56,181 nt of DNA from Clostridia bacterium (GCA_016938815.1 JAFGTX010000195.1:1-56181); one strand, 5' to 3'; positions 34,184 to 43,387 are shown, counted from the stretch's first letter. Program-made: numbers and translations. Notes: generated by a model from the sequence alone, not told the origin.

Positions 34184-34951
34184 TTAAACCGCACTTCTTC
34201 TGCTAATAGTTTTTCTGTCTTGTGATTTACTGTCTTCCAGCAAACCTCTAATATACGATTCATAAAACTTTGCTGCTTCTGTATCCATTTCCGGTATATC
34301 TGCCATCGGGTCTACCATGCCCAATTGCGTATACTTCTCGACACCTAGCTTATGATACGGTAAAATCTCGATTTTTTCAACCAGTTTTGCGTATTTCTCA
34401 ATGTGATGGAATAATTGATCCATACTCTCCTTAGAATCCGTCAACCCTGGCACCATCACATGTCGTAGCCATAATTTCACCTTATGCTCCTCAAGATATG
34501 ACAAAAACTTCAATAGCCCGTTCATACTTTTGCCTACCAATTTCTTGTGGGCAAGGTCATCATAATGCTTGATATCCAGCAATACTAAATCGACTAGAGG
34601 CAATAAAGCCTTATAATAGCTTTCATCACCATAACCACTAGTGTCCAAGGCAACATGGATACCTTCCGCTTTTAGTGCTTTAATAGCTTCAATCAAAAAT
34701 GCACTTTGCAAAAGCGGTTCTCCACCGGAAAAAGTCACACCACCACCTGAAACGTCATAATATCTTTTATAGCGCTTGATAAAGTTCACCAGTTCAGAAA
34801 CGGTGTAACTTTTGCCACCACCACAATTCTGTGTATCAGGGTTGTGGCAGTAAGCGCATTTAAGTGGACAGCCTTTTAAAAAGACCACTGTCCGAATGCC
34901 CGGTCCATCGACGAGGCCCATGGTTTCAATCGAGTGAATGTTTCCTGTCAT
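34184..34951 (-). CDS. pflA: Pyruvate formate-lyase activating enzyme
   Basis: A radical SAM enzyme that installs the glycyl radical on PflB. It has 255 residues. The cluster motif C-x3-C-x2-C is in GCPLKCAYCHNP at about residue 28, and GGGVTFSGGEPLLQ is the glycine-rich SAM segment. It starts 2 bp after the pflB stop codon, so the two are co-translated. Confidence 0.96.
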   Translation of the reverse strand: MTGNIHSIETMGLVDGPGIRTVVFLKGCPLKCAYCHNPDTQNCGGGKSYTVSELVNFIKRYKRYYDVSGGGVTFSGGEPLLQSAFLIEAIKALKAEGIHVALDTSGYGDESYYKALLPLVDLVLLDIKHYDDLAHKKLVGKSMNGLLKFLSYLEEHKVKLWLRHVMVPGLTDSKESMDQLFHHIEKYAKLVEKIEILPYHKLGVEKYTQLGMVDPMADIPEMDTEAAKFYESYIRGLLEDSKSQDRKTISRRSAV

Positions 34952-34953
34952 TT

Positions 34954-37203
34954 TTATGCCCTTTCATGGAATGTTCTAGAAATAACATCCCTCTTTTGCT
35001 CCTCTGTCAGTCTATTGAAGTGTACGGCATAACCCGATACACGAATCGTTAATGTTGGATATTTTTCCGGATGTGCCATAGCGTCAATCAAGAGGCTTCT
35101 GTTGAAGACATTGACGTTCAAGTGGAAAGCACCATTTCCGAAATAGCCATTCATAATGGATACAAGATTGTTGACCCTTGTATCAACTTCTTTCCCAAGT
35201 GCGTCCGGCACAATGGAGAAAGTATTTGAAATACCATCTTGGCAAATGTCCTTGTATGGCAATTTTGCCACTGAGTTGAGCGATGCTAACGCACCGTTGA
35301 CATCACGGCCATGCATTGGGTTAGCACCTGGTGCAAATGGTTCGCCGAATTTACGGCCATCCGGTGTACTACCTGTTTTCTTCCCATAAACCACGTTTGA
35401 TGTAATCGTCAATACAGAAAGTGAATGTAAGGCACCTCTGTATGTCGGATGCATTTTCAAGTTGTTGCTGAATTCTGTTACCGCTTCAATCGCTAAAGAA
35501 TCCACTGCGTCATCATCGTTACCGAATTTAGGGAAATCACCCTCAATATCAAAATCGACAGCAATACCATCTTCATTTCTAATCGCAGTCACCTTCGCAT
35601 ATTTCATAGCACTCTTGGAGTCGGCAATAATAGAAACGCCCGCTACACCAAATGCCATATAACGTTTGACGATGCTATCATGAAGCGCCATTTGTCCTGC
35701 CTCATAAGCATATTTGTCGTGCATATAATGAATCGTGTTCATCGTATCTACATAAAGGCCTGCTAAATAATCTAACACCTTACTGAAATTGGTCATAACC
35801 TCTTTGTAATCGAGCACATCGCTCTTAAGGGCCGGAATACCATCAACCACTTTAACCGGTTTACCATTTTTGTCTTTCTTCACTTCGTCATATCCGCCGT
35901 TGATTGCGTATAGAAGTGCCTTTGGCAAGTTGGCTCTCGCGCCAAAAAACTGCATCGCTTGGCCGATTTCCATTGCAGATACACAACACGCAATACCGTA
36001 GTCGTCACCGTAAAGTGGACGCATCAAGTCATCGTTTTCGTACTGGATGGCGCCTGTTGCAATCGACATTTTACCACAGTATTTTTTGAAGCCTTCCGGC
36101 AACGACTCTGCCCAAAGTACCGTCATGTTCGGCTCTGGTGCGGCACCTAAATTCGTCAATGTATGCAGGAATCTGAACGTCGTCTTTGTAACCAACGTTC
36201 TACCGTCTTGACCCATACCACCTAGAGCCTCTGTGATCCAGTTTGGATCACCTGCAAACAATTCATCGTACTCAGGCGTTCTTAAATGTCTCACCAACCT
36301 CAATTTGATCACCAATTGGTCAATAAGTTCTTGTGCCGTTTCTTCTGTCAAAATGCCTGACTCAAGATCCCTTTCAATGTAGATATCTAAAAATGCCGTA
36401 TTACGGCCAAGTGACATGGCTGCGCCATTGTTTTCTTTTACCGCTGCCAAGTAACCAAAATAGAAGAATTGAACAGCTTCTGCCGCATTCTTCGCTGGTT
36501 TTGAGATATCGACGCCATAGCTAGCAGCCATTGCCTTAATCTCAAGTAAAGCTCTCAATTGCATTTTTACTTCTTCGCGAAGCTGGATACGCTCTTCTAC
36601 AGCAGCACCTTTCAACACCGTTACAAGGTCATGTTGCTTTTGTGCATAAAGATAATCAATACCGTATAATGCAATTCTTCTGTAATCGCCAATGATTCTT
36701 CCTCTACCGTAAGCATCAGGCAGACCCGTCAATAAGCCTACGGTTCTCGCCGTCATCATTTCAGTCGTATAGGCATCGAAAACACCTTCGTTATGTGTCT
36801 TTCTAAAGCCTTTGAAAGCGGCTTCCAGTCTTTCGTCCATCGTTGCGCCATAAGCATCTAGTGAACCTTCTACCATACGGTAGCCCCCAAAAGGATTCAC
36901 AATACGCTTAAGTGGCTTATCTGTCTGTAAACCGAAAATTTTCTCTTCTTCTTTCAAAATATAACCCGGCTTGTAGTTGTTTATACCGGAAAAAATCGTC
37001 GTATCAATTTCAACTTGACCATGCTTTATTTCAGAAGTAATCAACGCTTCCGCCGATTCCCATACCGTCTTGCTGCTTGCGGTGATATCCGCTAAGAAGC
37101 TCTCATCGCCTTCGTATGGTTTGTAGTTTTTCTGAATAAAATCTCGCACATTGATTGTTTCATTCCATGATCCCGTTGTAAACTTTTCATATGCAGTACT
37201 CAT
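34954..37203 (-). CDS. pflB: Pyruvate formate-lyase (formate acetyltransferase)
   Basis: A glycyl radical enzyme that cleaves pyruvate with CoA to acetyl-CoA and formate under anaerobic conditions. Its 749 residues are standard. The catalytic cysteine pair lies in [12 protein letters not shown] (about 405-406), and the radical glycine in [10 protein letters not shown] close to the C-terminus (about 722). The ribosome binding site AAGGAG lies 7 bp before the ATG. The promoter region carries a Crp/Fnr-type palindrome. Confidence 0.97.
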   Translation of the reverse strand: MSTAYEKFTTGSWNETINVRDFIQKNYKPYEGDESFLADITASSKTVWESAEALITSEIKHGQVEIDTTIFSGINNYKPGYILKEEEKIFGLQTDKPLKRIVNPFGGYRMVEGSLDAYGATMDERLEAAFKGFRKTHNEGVFDAYTTEMMTARTVGLLTGLPDAYGRGRIIGDYRRIALYGIDYLYAQKQHDLVTVLKGAAVEERIQLREEVKMQLRALLEIKAMAASYGVDISKPAKNAAEAVQFFYFGYLAAVKENNGAAMSLGRNTAFLDIYIERDLESGILTEETAQELIDQLVIKLRLVRHLRTPEYDELFAGDPNWITEALGGMGQDGRTLVTKTTFRFLHTLTNLGAAPEPNMTVLWAESLPEGFKKYCGKMSIATGAIQYENDDLMRPLYGDDYGIACCVSAMEIGQAMQFFGARANLPKALLYAINGGYDEVKKDKNGKPVKVVDGIPALKSDVLDYKEVMTNFSKVLDYLAGLYVDTMNTIHYMHDKYAYEAGQMALHDSIVKRYMAFGVAGVSIIADSKSAMKYAKVTAIRNEDGIAVDFDIEGDFPKFGNDDDAVDSLAIEAVTEFSNNLKMHPTYRGALHSLSVLTITSNVVYGKKTGSTPDGRKFGEPFAPGANPMHGRDVNGALASLNSVAKLPYKDICQDGISNTFSIVPDALGKEVDTRVNNLVSIMNGYFGNGAFHLNVNVFNRSLLIDAMAHPEKYPTLTIRVSGYAVHFNRLTEEQKRDVISRTFHERA

Positions 37204-37251
37204 TTATTTTCTCCTTTATGTCAAACAGTTATTGTTTATTATTCGAAACTC

Positions 37252-37298
37252 ATTATAGACGTTCGCCAGACAATAAAATGTGATTGAACGCACATTTT
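37252..37298 (-). promoter_or_regulatory. pflB promoter with Crp/Fnr-type operator near -41.5
   Basis: On the minus strand the -10 is TATAAT (37252-37257). The perfect inverted repeat AAAATGTG / CACATTTT (37275-37282 and 37291-37298, 8-bp spacer) is centred at 37286.5. With a start predicted 7 bp after the -10 (about 37245), the centre lies at -41.5, the classic class II activator position. A canonical -35 is missing, as expected for activator-dependent promoters. Confidence 0.75.
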
Positions 37299-37302
37299 GA
37301 CA

Positions 37303-37320
37303 AATATTTTTAAAAATATT
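37303..37320. repeat. 18-bp AT palindrome in the pflB/yibE intergenic region
   Basis: AATATTTTTAAAAATATT is a perfect palindrome of A/T only, 5 bp beyond the pflB operator. It could be an operator or simply a flexible AT-rich tract. Confidence 0.4.
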
Positions 37321-37352
37321 ATTAACTTTTATTAAAAAATATTCCTTTTCGC

Positions 37353-37358
37353 TATAAT
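37353..37358 (+). promoter_or_regulatory. -10 element of the yibE/F gene
   Basis: TATAAT lies 60 bp upstream of the preferred start, without a clear -35. Confidence 0.4.
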
Positions 37359-37418
37359 AATTGTTCTCAATAAGGTAAAATGATAACTGAAATTACGCAT
37401 ATAAAGAGGAGACGAATT

Positions 37419-38663
37419 ATGAAAAAACACCTATTAATGTTACTAACCCTTGTAACATTGCTATCCACCCTTTCCTTTGGAGAAACCGTATCCGATACCG
37501 ATATCTCTGAATACAACACCGATATGACCAGTTCTGAATACAGCACATCAGAAGATACGATGTACTCTTCGCAAGGTGACTTAGTCGATCAAGAGTTTGT
37601 CACAACCTATGAGCATGGAGAAATTATCCAAGTGGAAGATAGAGTCTCAGAAGGTGATTACTCTTACGAATACCAACAATGTGTCGTCCAAATCGTGAGC
37701 GGTACATACGCAGGTGATATTGTTGAAATCGAAAATGCATTCTCCGAAAATGAATTTTATAATATTCGTGTCAAAGCCGGCGATCCAGTTATACTCTGTA
37801 TCGATGATTACGGTACGACAAAAGAAGTGAACATTGCAGACCACTCCAGACAGCATCTACTGCTGGGGCTGATCATTATCTTCTTACTGACGCTTGTCAT
37901 TGTAGGTCGATTAAAGGGTTTCAAATCAGTCATCACCATCTCTTTAACAATTTGGCTCATTTATAAGGTTCTTTTACCTGGGATGCTCGCAGGCAAAAAT
38001 CCCTTGTTCCTGACCATCATCATCGCAACGGTCATCACTTTTGCAACGATACTTATTGTTTCCGGCTTTCATACAAAGAGTTTCTCAGCTATCATAGGAA
38101 CGCTCTTTGGTGTCGTTATGGCAGGTGCCATTTCTATCATCGCAGGTAATATGGTAAAACTTACAGGCTTATCTTCACACGAAGCGGCCATGTTACTCTA
38201 TTTGCCTCAAAACATCACCTTTAACTATAAGGATTTGCTGTTTTCAGGTATTTTGCTGGGTGCGCTTGGCGCTGTGATGGATGTCGCTATGAGTATAGCT
38301 TCCTCTACCCAAGAAATTTACAATGCCAATCCAAACGTATCCAGTCGCCAGCTTTTTAACTCTGCGATGACTGTAGGGCAGGATATCATGGGTACCATGT
38401 CCAATACCCTGATTTTGGCGTATACAGGTAGTTCTATCCCTTTGCTTTTAATATTCCTCGCCTATGAAACGCCATCCATTGTTATGTTCAACATGGACTT
38501 AATTGCTACAGAAATCGTGCGTTCACTTGCTGGCAGTATCGGATTGATTCTAACTATTCCGATTACAGGTCTTATCTCCATCATTTTGATACGTAGCGTT
38601 CAATACCAGCATGATCATTTAGGTCACGTTGAAAATCAAACAGAAGAGAAAATCACTTTATAA
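37419..38663 (+). CDS. YibE/F family multi-pass membrane protein
   Basis: A 414-residue protein. A signal peptide (KKHLLMLLTLVTLLSTLSFG) is followed by an acidic Ser/Thr-rich extracytoplasmic stretch and a small beta-rich domain (EIIQVEDRVSEGDYSYEYQQ). About seven to eight membrane helices follow from residue 145 (LLLGLIIIFLLTLVIVGRLK). The block LGALGAVMDVAMSIASS is the conserved YibE/F motif. Function is unknown in the family. The ATG at 37419 is chosen because GAGGAG precedes it and the signal peptide then starts at residue 2; an ATG at 37380 would add 13 residues ahead of it. Confidence 0.85.
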   Translation: MKKHLLMLLTLVTLLSTLSFGETVSDTDISEYNTDMTSSEYSTSEDTMYSSQGDLVDQEFVTTYEHGEIIQVEDRVSEGDYSYEYQQCVVQIVSGTYAGDIVEIENAFSENEFYNIRVKAGDPVILCIDDYGTTKEVNIADHSRQHLLLGLIIIFLLTLVIVGRLKGFKSVITISLTIWLIYKVLLPGMLAGKNPLFLTIIIATVITFATILIVSGFHTKSFSAIIGTLFGVVMAGAISIIAGNMVKLTGLSSHEAAMLLYLPQNITFNYKDLLFSGILLGALGAVMDVAMSIASSTQEIYNANPNVSSRQLFNSAMTVGQDIMGTMSNTLILAYTGSSIPLLLIFLAYETPSIVMFNMDLIATEIVRSLAGSIGLILTIPITGLISIILIRSVQYQHDHLGHVENQTEEKITL

Positions 38664-38702
38664 AAAATGGCTGAATACCTAGAAAGGTATTCAGCCATTT
38701 TA
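38664..38702. terminator. Bidirectional terminator yibE/F versus G3E GTPase
   Basis: The perfect stem AAAATGGCTGAATACCT / AGGTATTCAGCCATTTT with tetraloop AGAA lies between the convergent genes and has A and T flanks. Confidence 0.92.
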
Positions 38703-38721
38703 TTTTCATCAACTTCTGTTT

Positions 38722-39657
38722 CTAATTTCTCAACTTGTACGAGGCATTGACATGGGTTTCCCACAAATCGACAATCGGTCTTATAATTTGTGGCCCAATC
38801 TTTGAAAGAATGACCAGCTGCGTTTCCTTATCCTCCGGTGCCGCCTTGTAGTCGATACGCTGGTTAACGACGTCCACCTGAATCATGCCCTTCCCGATGA
38901 CATTTAAATGACCCTTCATGCGATATGCCGAAGGACTCAATTGTTTTAAAAATGCCTCTAGTGCCTCTTCACGAACCGGTTCAAACACGCTTAAAGTCAA
39001 CGTCTTAGGCTTATTGTCCTTTTTATTGGTCGTATCATCCGATTGGATGGCCTTGCCTTTTCTGAGGTCCTGATCGAACAGGTTGAAAGGCAAGCGTCCA
39101 AATGCACCCTGCACGATTTGAATGTCCGAATTATGATCTTGGATTCTTTCAGCAACCGCATGAATCGTCTCCTCATCAACCAAATCATTTTTACTGATGA
39201 CTGCCAAATGACTAAATTTTATTTGGCGATTCATGGCTTCAATATCCTGTGACTGCTCCAAGAAATTCGGCGCATCTACGACACAAATGGAACCTCTGTA
39301 ATTATATCTCTCGCCAACAAGGGTTGCTGTCATCTCTAAGAGGTCCCCAATATTTGAAGGGTCGGCAAGTCCTGATCCTTCTACAAAAATGGCATCAAGG
39401 GGCTTATCCGCCATATCCTTTAGACTTTCAATAAAGGACAATTTCAAACAATCGCAGAAGATCGATCCACGGTTGATTTCGATCAGTTCCGCTGAACGAT
39501 CAGAGACCAAACCACCATCAATGCCTGTCTTACCAAACTCATTCATAATAACGCCAATTTTTCGATTTTCACTTAATTTTAGGATTTCCTTAAGAACTGT
39601 CGTCTTGCCTGCACCTAAGAAACCTGTTAGTAGATATAAATCAATTTGTTTTTCCAT
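38722..39657 (-). CDS. CobW/P47K-type G3E GTPase
   Basis: A 311-residue putative metal chaperone or insertase GTPase. Walker A is GFLGAGKTTVL at about 12-22, followed by GVIMNEFGKTGIDGG (switch region). The family metal motif CxCC appears as FCDCLK (C-x-C only) at about 68-70. The segment VEGSGLADPS is the G3E signature, and SKNDLVD the guanine-specificity motif. The C-terminal 90 residues form a CobW_C domain. It lies 71 bp after a MerR regulator on the same strand; the substrate metal is unknown. Confidence 0.88.
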   Translation of the reverse strand: MEKQIDLYLLTGFLGAGKTTVLKEILKLSENRKIGVIMNEFGKTGIDGGLVSDRSAELIEINRGSIFCDCLKLSFIESLKDMADKPLDAIFVEGSGLADPSNIGDLLEMTATLVGERYNYRGSICVVDAPNFLEQSQDIEAMNRQIKFSHLAVISKNDLVDEETIHAVAERIQDHNSDIQIVQGAFGRLPFNLFDQDLRKGKAIQSDDTTNKKDNKPKTLTLSVFEPVREEALEAFLKQLSPSAYRMKGHLNVIGKGMIQVDVVNQRIDYKAAPEDKETQLVILSKIGPQIIRPIVDLWETHVNASYKLRN

Positions 39658-39728
39658 CCTAATGCACCTCTACTTATTATAATTGATATGCGTTCTTTGA
39701 AGTCTAACCTGATGACAACCCGCTATTT

Positions 39729-40538
39729 TCAGACCACCGGTATCTGTATCTCTGAAATATACTCCTCTTCCGACGAAGTAAAGCCATAATCCATAATATT
39801 TTTTTCAATAGCGTCCCCAGCAACGCGGTAGCCATGCTCATCAATCCAACTCAACATGCTGTCATATGCGTGAATGAATTCACTGTAAGGCCCTCTAAAA
39901 ATCAAGCACAAATAATCCATTTCTGGAATAATGGTAATCTGCGTCGATGGCGTATTTTCCGGTGACACAATTTCAACAAAGTATTTGTAGTTCAAATACT
40001 CCCGATTCAGTATATCTGCCATTTTCAGTGCAGTGTAAATCTGTCCTTCAATAAGCCAAGAAGAAACTTTCAAGAAAGACTCGTGGGCACTGAAGGTTCG
40101 TTTGCGTTCCGCATCATCTTCAACATTTTCAATGTCCAAGAAAACACCTTTACGCTCAGGCAGATGACAAATGCGCATTTGATCCATATACAGGGCAGAC
40201 TCATGAATAAGATTCACTTTACTAGCAATTTTCAACTTCATATTGTTGAGGTGTTCGATTTCCCGGTCGATGTCCTGTTCCTTTTTCCTCAACAACTTTA
40301 AGAGATGGTCCGTATTCTGATCGTTTAAGTATTCTTTAATGCCACCGAGAGGTATATTCAAGTTTTTCAAAAATAGTATTCTGCTCAGCAGAAAAAACTT
40401 TCGAATGCTGTAATAGCGGTATTTGTTTTTTTCGTTTTGATCCGGCTTCAGTAGATTTATCTTGTCGTAATGCCGCAAGGTATCTGCAGAAATATTGAAT
40501 ATATCCGCTAACTCACCAATTAAGAATTTATCCTTCAT
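39729..40538 (-). CDS. MerR family regulator with GyrI-like effector domain
   Basis: Residues 1-70 are the MerR winged helix (IGELADIFNISADTLRHYDK, YRYYSIRKFFLL), followed by a coiled coil (about 80-125). A GyrI-like small-molecule-binding domain to residue 269 ends in ISEIQIPV, the architecture of BmrR/TipA-type multidrug sensors. It overlaps the end of the upstream thioredoxin-like gene by 11 bp and is probably co-expressed with it. The ligand cannot be told. Confidence 0.88.
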   Translation of the reverse strand: MKDKFLIGELADIFNISADTLRHYDKINLLKPDQNEKNKYRYYSIRKFFLLSRILFLKNLNIPLGGIKEYLNDQNTDHLLKLLRKKEQDIDREIEHLNNMKLKIASKVNLIHESALYMDQMRICHLPERKGVFLDIENVEDDAERKRTFSAHESFLKVSSWLIEGQIYTALKMADILNREYLNYKYFVEIVSPENTPSTQITIIPEMDYLCLIFRGPYSEFIHAYDSMLSWIDEHGYRVAGDAIEKNIMDYGFTSSEEEYISEIQIPVV

Positions 40539-40875
40539 AGACGTCGTTTAAAATAGTGGTGATTTGCTCCTTAGTTTGTATACTCGCTGTCGCTTTAACC
40601 ACTTGACCATTCTTATAGTAGACAGTAAACGGCAAGCCTCTAAAAGTCCTACACTCCGGCAAAGACTTAATGATACCTGCTTCAGGCGAATCAAAAGCCA
40701 TGTCGTAGAATGCGACGTTTTCATATTCTGATTCTAACTCTTCCATTGTCGCATAAACAGGGATACACATAGGACCCATTCTGCCACAACAAACCATGAC
40801 ATTTTCATTTTCACTCAAAATCTGTCTCAACTCATCCGCAGTGACGATGTGTTTCAAATTTGTAGCCAATTTCAT
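40528..40875 (-). CDS. Thioredoxin-like protein with atypical active site
   Basis: A small protein (115 residues) with a thioredoxin-like order of elements: VMVCCGRMGPMCIPV, then a helix, a strand (VAFYDMAFDSP) and the cis-Pro-like segment FRGLPFTVYYKNGQVV. Instead of CGPC it shows C29-C30-x6-C37, so its redox chemistry may differ. The ATG at 40875 is chosen because AGAGG lies 8 bp upstream; a TTG at 40881 is too close to it. It is the first gene of a short unit with the MerR regulator. Confidence 0.7.
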   Translation of the reverse strand: MKLATNLKHIVTADELRQILSENENVMVCCGRMGPMCIPVYATMEELESEYENVAFYDMAFDSPEAGIIKSLPECRTFRGLPFTVYYKNGQVVKATASIQTKEQITTILNDVYEG

Positions 40876-40917
40876 AATCAAAACCTCTTTTCTTTTTTTA
40901 TATTATACCTATAATAA

Positions 40918-40950
40918 CACAAAAAAGACCCCTAGACATAGGGGCCTTTC
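40918..40950 (-). terminator. Terminator of arginase
   Basis: The stem CCCCTA / TAGGGG (40929-40934 and 40939-40944), extended by outer A-T pairs, is followed on the minus strand by TTTTTT. It lies about 20 bp after the arginase stop codon. Confidence 0.88.
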
Positions 40951-40968
40951 AAAACTCTTTTATTCAGC

Positions 40969-41865
40969 TTATAAATGTTTGAACATCCAATCCAAAAGAT
41001 TGATCGACAGATTTGCCGTTTGATCGTTCTTATCCAGCAAAACATTGAGCTCCACAAAATCCATAGATTTTACCAGTTTTGAAGTTGCAAGCATTTTTAG
41101 TGCCAATTTGGTATCGTCAACGCTTACACCGCCTGATACCGGTGTACCGGTTCCAGGCACAGCCGAAGCATCAATAAAGTCCAAATCAAAACTCAAGTGA
41201 ATATAATCGATACCCTTTGCTCGAATATCCGAAAGGACGTCGTTAATAACGGCCTCTGAGCCTCTCTCATTCATTACGTCAGCCGAATAGACATTCATAT
41301 TCAATCTTTCAATCAAGGCCACTTCACCTTCGTCAAGGTCTCTAGCACCTAGAATATAAACATTTTCAGGCTTTACTTTCTGTCCGCCAAAATAGATGTT
41401 CGTCAATTCTTCATGACCGACATTCATCGCTTTTGCCAGTGGCATACCGTGAATGTTGCCAGAACCACTTGTCTCATGGGTATTAATATCGCCATGAGCA
41501 TCCATCCAAACAACAGCAAACTCTTTCGTATTTCTGCTGACACCTGAAATACTGCCTAACCCAACCGAATGGTCGCCGCCTACAATCAATGGAAAACTGC
41601 CACTTTTAAGTGACGTGTAGACAGAGTGAGCCAAATTGGTATTCACTTCTGTAATCGCTTCAAGATATTTTAAATTATCATGGGAATAGTATTTGTTGTA
41701 CTCTTCGATTTTCGGTACGTGTATATTCCCCAAGTCAAACACCTTGTGATTGTGTTTTTCAATCACCGTCTTTAGTTGCTTGTCTCTTAGCTTGTCAGGA
41801 CCAAACTCTGGACCTCTTTTATCTGCGCCATAAAAAATCGGCACACCGATCATATTGATTTCCAT
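40969..41865 (-). CDS. rocF: Arginase
   Basis: A binuclear manganese ureohydrolase that splits arginine to ornithine and urea. It has 298 residues. Metal ligands are in GGDHSVGLG (about 97-101), WMDAHGDIN and SFDLDFIDA. VPGTGTPVSGGVS is the conserved loop, and the N-terminal GVPIFYGADKRGPEFGPDKL is of the arginase rather than the agmatinase branch. It is monocistronic. An 8-1-8 inverted repeat overlaps its likely promoter. Confidence 0.93.
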   Translation of the reverse strand: MEINMIGVPIFYGADKRGPEFGPDKLRDKQLKTVIEKHNHKVFDLGNIHVPKIEEYNKYYSHDNLKYLEAITEVNTNLAHSVYTSLKSGSFPLIVGGDHSVGLGSISGVSRNTKEFAVVWMDAHGDINTHETSGSGNIHGMPLAKAMNVGHEELTNIYFGGQKVKPENVYILGARDLDEGEVALIERLNMNVYSADVMNERGSEAVINDVLSDIRAKGIDYIHLSFDLDFIDASAVPGTGTPVSGGVSVDDTKLALKMLATSKLVKSMDFVELNVLLDKNDQTANLSINLLDWMFKHL

Positions 41866-41920
41866 ACTTTTAACCTTCCTTCACACTTGTTTTACCAAGA
41901 ATAATAACCTTCTATTAAAG

Positions 41921-41949
41921 TGTAAAGCTTGGAGTAACTCCAAGGTCAA
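41921..41949 (-). promoter_or_regulatory. Arginase promoter with operator-like inverted repeat
   Basis: On the minus strand TTGACC (41944-41949), a 17-bp spacer and a weak TTTACA (41921-41926) are seen. The spacer is filled by the perfect inverted repeat CTTGGAGT-A-ACTCCAAG (plus strand, 41928-41944). A protein bound there would compete with RNA polymerase. Confidence 0.5.
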
Positions 41950-41958
41950 GAAGAAAAT

Positions 41959-42669
41959 TTATAATTTTGAGACAATTATGTTTTTTACATCTTCCGTGAT
42001 GCGAAGCGTCTCTTTTTCAGGATAATCCTTGGAATCAATCGGCGGTGAAAAAATGACTTCCACCTTTGCCGGCTTGATTTTAAGGCTACCACTAGCCATA
42101 ATATCGACGGAACCCTTGATAGTGACCGGCACTACCGGCACACCGGATTTAGTGGCTAGTTTAAGCGCCCCTTGCTTAAACTCCAACGGTTCGCCGTCCC
42201 TTGAACGGGTCCCCTCAGGAAATACAACCATGGAAGTTCCAGCCTTCAAAAATTTAATGCCCTGATTAATCGCAATAGCGGATTGTCTCAAATTATCACG
42301 ATCCATGAAAACACAGTTGATCGCCCGCATCCACTGATTGATAATCGGCATTTTCTCCAATTCCTTTTTGGCAATAAAACCCTTAGTGCCCTTTATGTAA
42401 GTCAACAAAATCGGTATATCAAAGTTACTTTGATGATTGCCGACAAAGAGCACTGTTTGGTCCTTCGGAATATGCTCTTCTCCGATGACCGTCACTTGAC
42501 ATCCCGCCAAGCTCAATAAATTTGAAGACCAACGCGTCGCAACATCATCAATCAGCTGATTACGTGCCTCTGCTTGATCGTCAGCCGTCATGCGCTCCAC
42601 TTTGCGCAATGACGGAATCGTCCCCAGCAAACTGAGCCAAAAATAACAAAACCATATAAACGTTCTCAT
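41959..42669 (-). CDS. plsC: 1-acyl-sn-glycerol-3-phosphate acyltransferase
   Basis: A membrane-associated acyltransferase of phospholipid synthesis (lysophosphatidic to phosphatidic acid). It has 236 residues with a short hydrophobic N-terminus (TFIWFCYFWLSLLGTIP). The catalytic H-x4-D motif is in VGNHQSNFDIP at about 76-81, and the substrate motif FPEGTRSRDG lies at about 151. It follows the gene at 42688 by 18 bp on the same strand. Confidence 0.93.
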   Translation of the reverse strand: MRTFIWFCYFWLSLLGTIPSLRKVERMTADDQAEARNQLIDDVATRWSSNLLSLAGCQVTVIGEEHIPKDQTVLFVGNHQSNFDIPILLTYIKGTKGFIAKKELEKMPIINQWMRAINCVFMDRDNLRQSAIAINQGIKFLKAGTSMVVFPEGTRSRDGEPLEFKQGALKLATKSGVPVVPVTIKGSVDIMASGSLKIKPAKVEVIFSPPIDSKDYPEKETLRITEDVKNIIVSKL

Positions 42670-42687
42670 ATCAAACCTCTCTATGGT

Positions 42688-43221
42688 CTACTTAACAGCT
42701 TCTTCCAACTTCGCCACCACATATTCTTTAAGCAGCACATCACCAACTGTCACTTTATCTTCCACGTATAAATCCGGTTTCACTCTGAAGAAATTGATGA
42801 ATACTTTGTTGCCCACAATTTGATACTCTTCATGTAAACCTGGAATAAAATGCACTTCAAGAGCATCATAAGCAGTGTCATATTGATCGAGCATCGAGAT
42901 GGCATCGTCTAGATTTAAAACCTTAAGAGGTTTGATCATCATATTTGTGTACTCCAAGTCTTCCATCATCCACATGTTGTTGTTCCAGAATTTTCTCTCT
43001 CTTTTGCTATTGCTGTTCAATATTTCTCGGTTTGAAATGGCACTTAAAACTTTTCTAACGGATTCTCTGTCAAATTCTTCGTCATAAAGACACGACATTT
43101 CTTCTCTGTCCGCGATAGAATAAATATAATTTTCTCCAACTTTTTCCTTGTCATTCGTTGCTTGCCAAAAATACAGCATGCTTTCGATGACGTCCATTTT
43201 TACAGTAATGTTCTTAATCAT
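42688..43221 (-). CDS. Conserved protein of unknown function (177 aa)
   Basis: I do not assign a function. The 177-residue protein is soluble, rich in Glu, Asp, Met and Asn, and has no membrane segment or recognised catalytic motif. Its start, ITVKMDVIESMLYFWQATND, and the segment FWNNNMWMMEDLEYTNMMIK are distinctive and suggest a compact mixed alpha/beta protein. It resembles the short TDE2712-type family in memory, but that is weak. It is upstream of plsC in a two-gene unit. Confidence 0.7.
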   Translation of the reverse strand: MIKNITVKMDVIESMLYFWQATNDKEKVGENYIYSIADREEMSCLYDEEFDRESVRKVLSAISNREILNSNSKRERKFWNNNMWMMEDLEYTNMMIKPLKVLNLDDAISMLDQYDTAYDALEVHFIPGLHEEYQIVGNKVFINFFRVKPDLYVEDKVTVGDVLLKEYVVAKLEEAVK

Positions 43222-43340
43222 TTCCGCACCTCATTTTTTCTAGTCTCTCCTACATTATAATAAATAAAACACACCCTTTCTAGGTGAAAAATTAAGACAT
43301 AGTTAATAAATTGTTCACAGAAAAGATAATAATTCTATTC

Positions 43341-43346
43341 TATAAT
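43341..43346 (+). promoter_or_regulatory. -10 element of the HD-GYP gene
   Basis: TATAAT lies 42 bp upstream of the start codon; no good -35 is present at 16-18 bp. Confidence 0.4.
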
Positions 43347-43387
43347 GGGTATTGTCAGTTAAAAGAAGAAAAAGAAAGGAACAGATC

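Noticed and set aside
37303-37320. AT palindrome considered as a Rex or second Fnr site
   Set aside because: It lacks the TTGTGA/TCACAA or TGTG/CACA contacts of those families.
37380-37418. Upstream in-frame ATG extension of the YibE/F gene
   Set aside because: It would put 13 charged residues before a clear signal peptide, while GAGGAG is correctly placed for the ATG at 37419.
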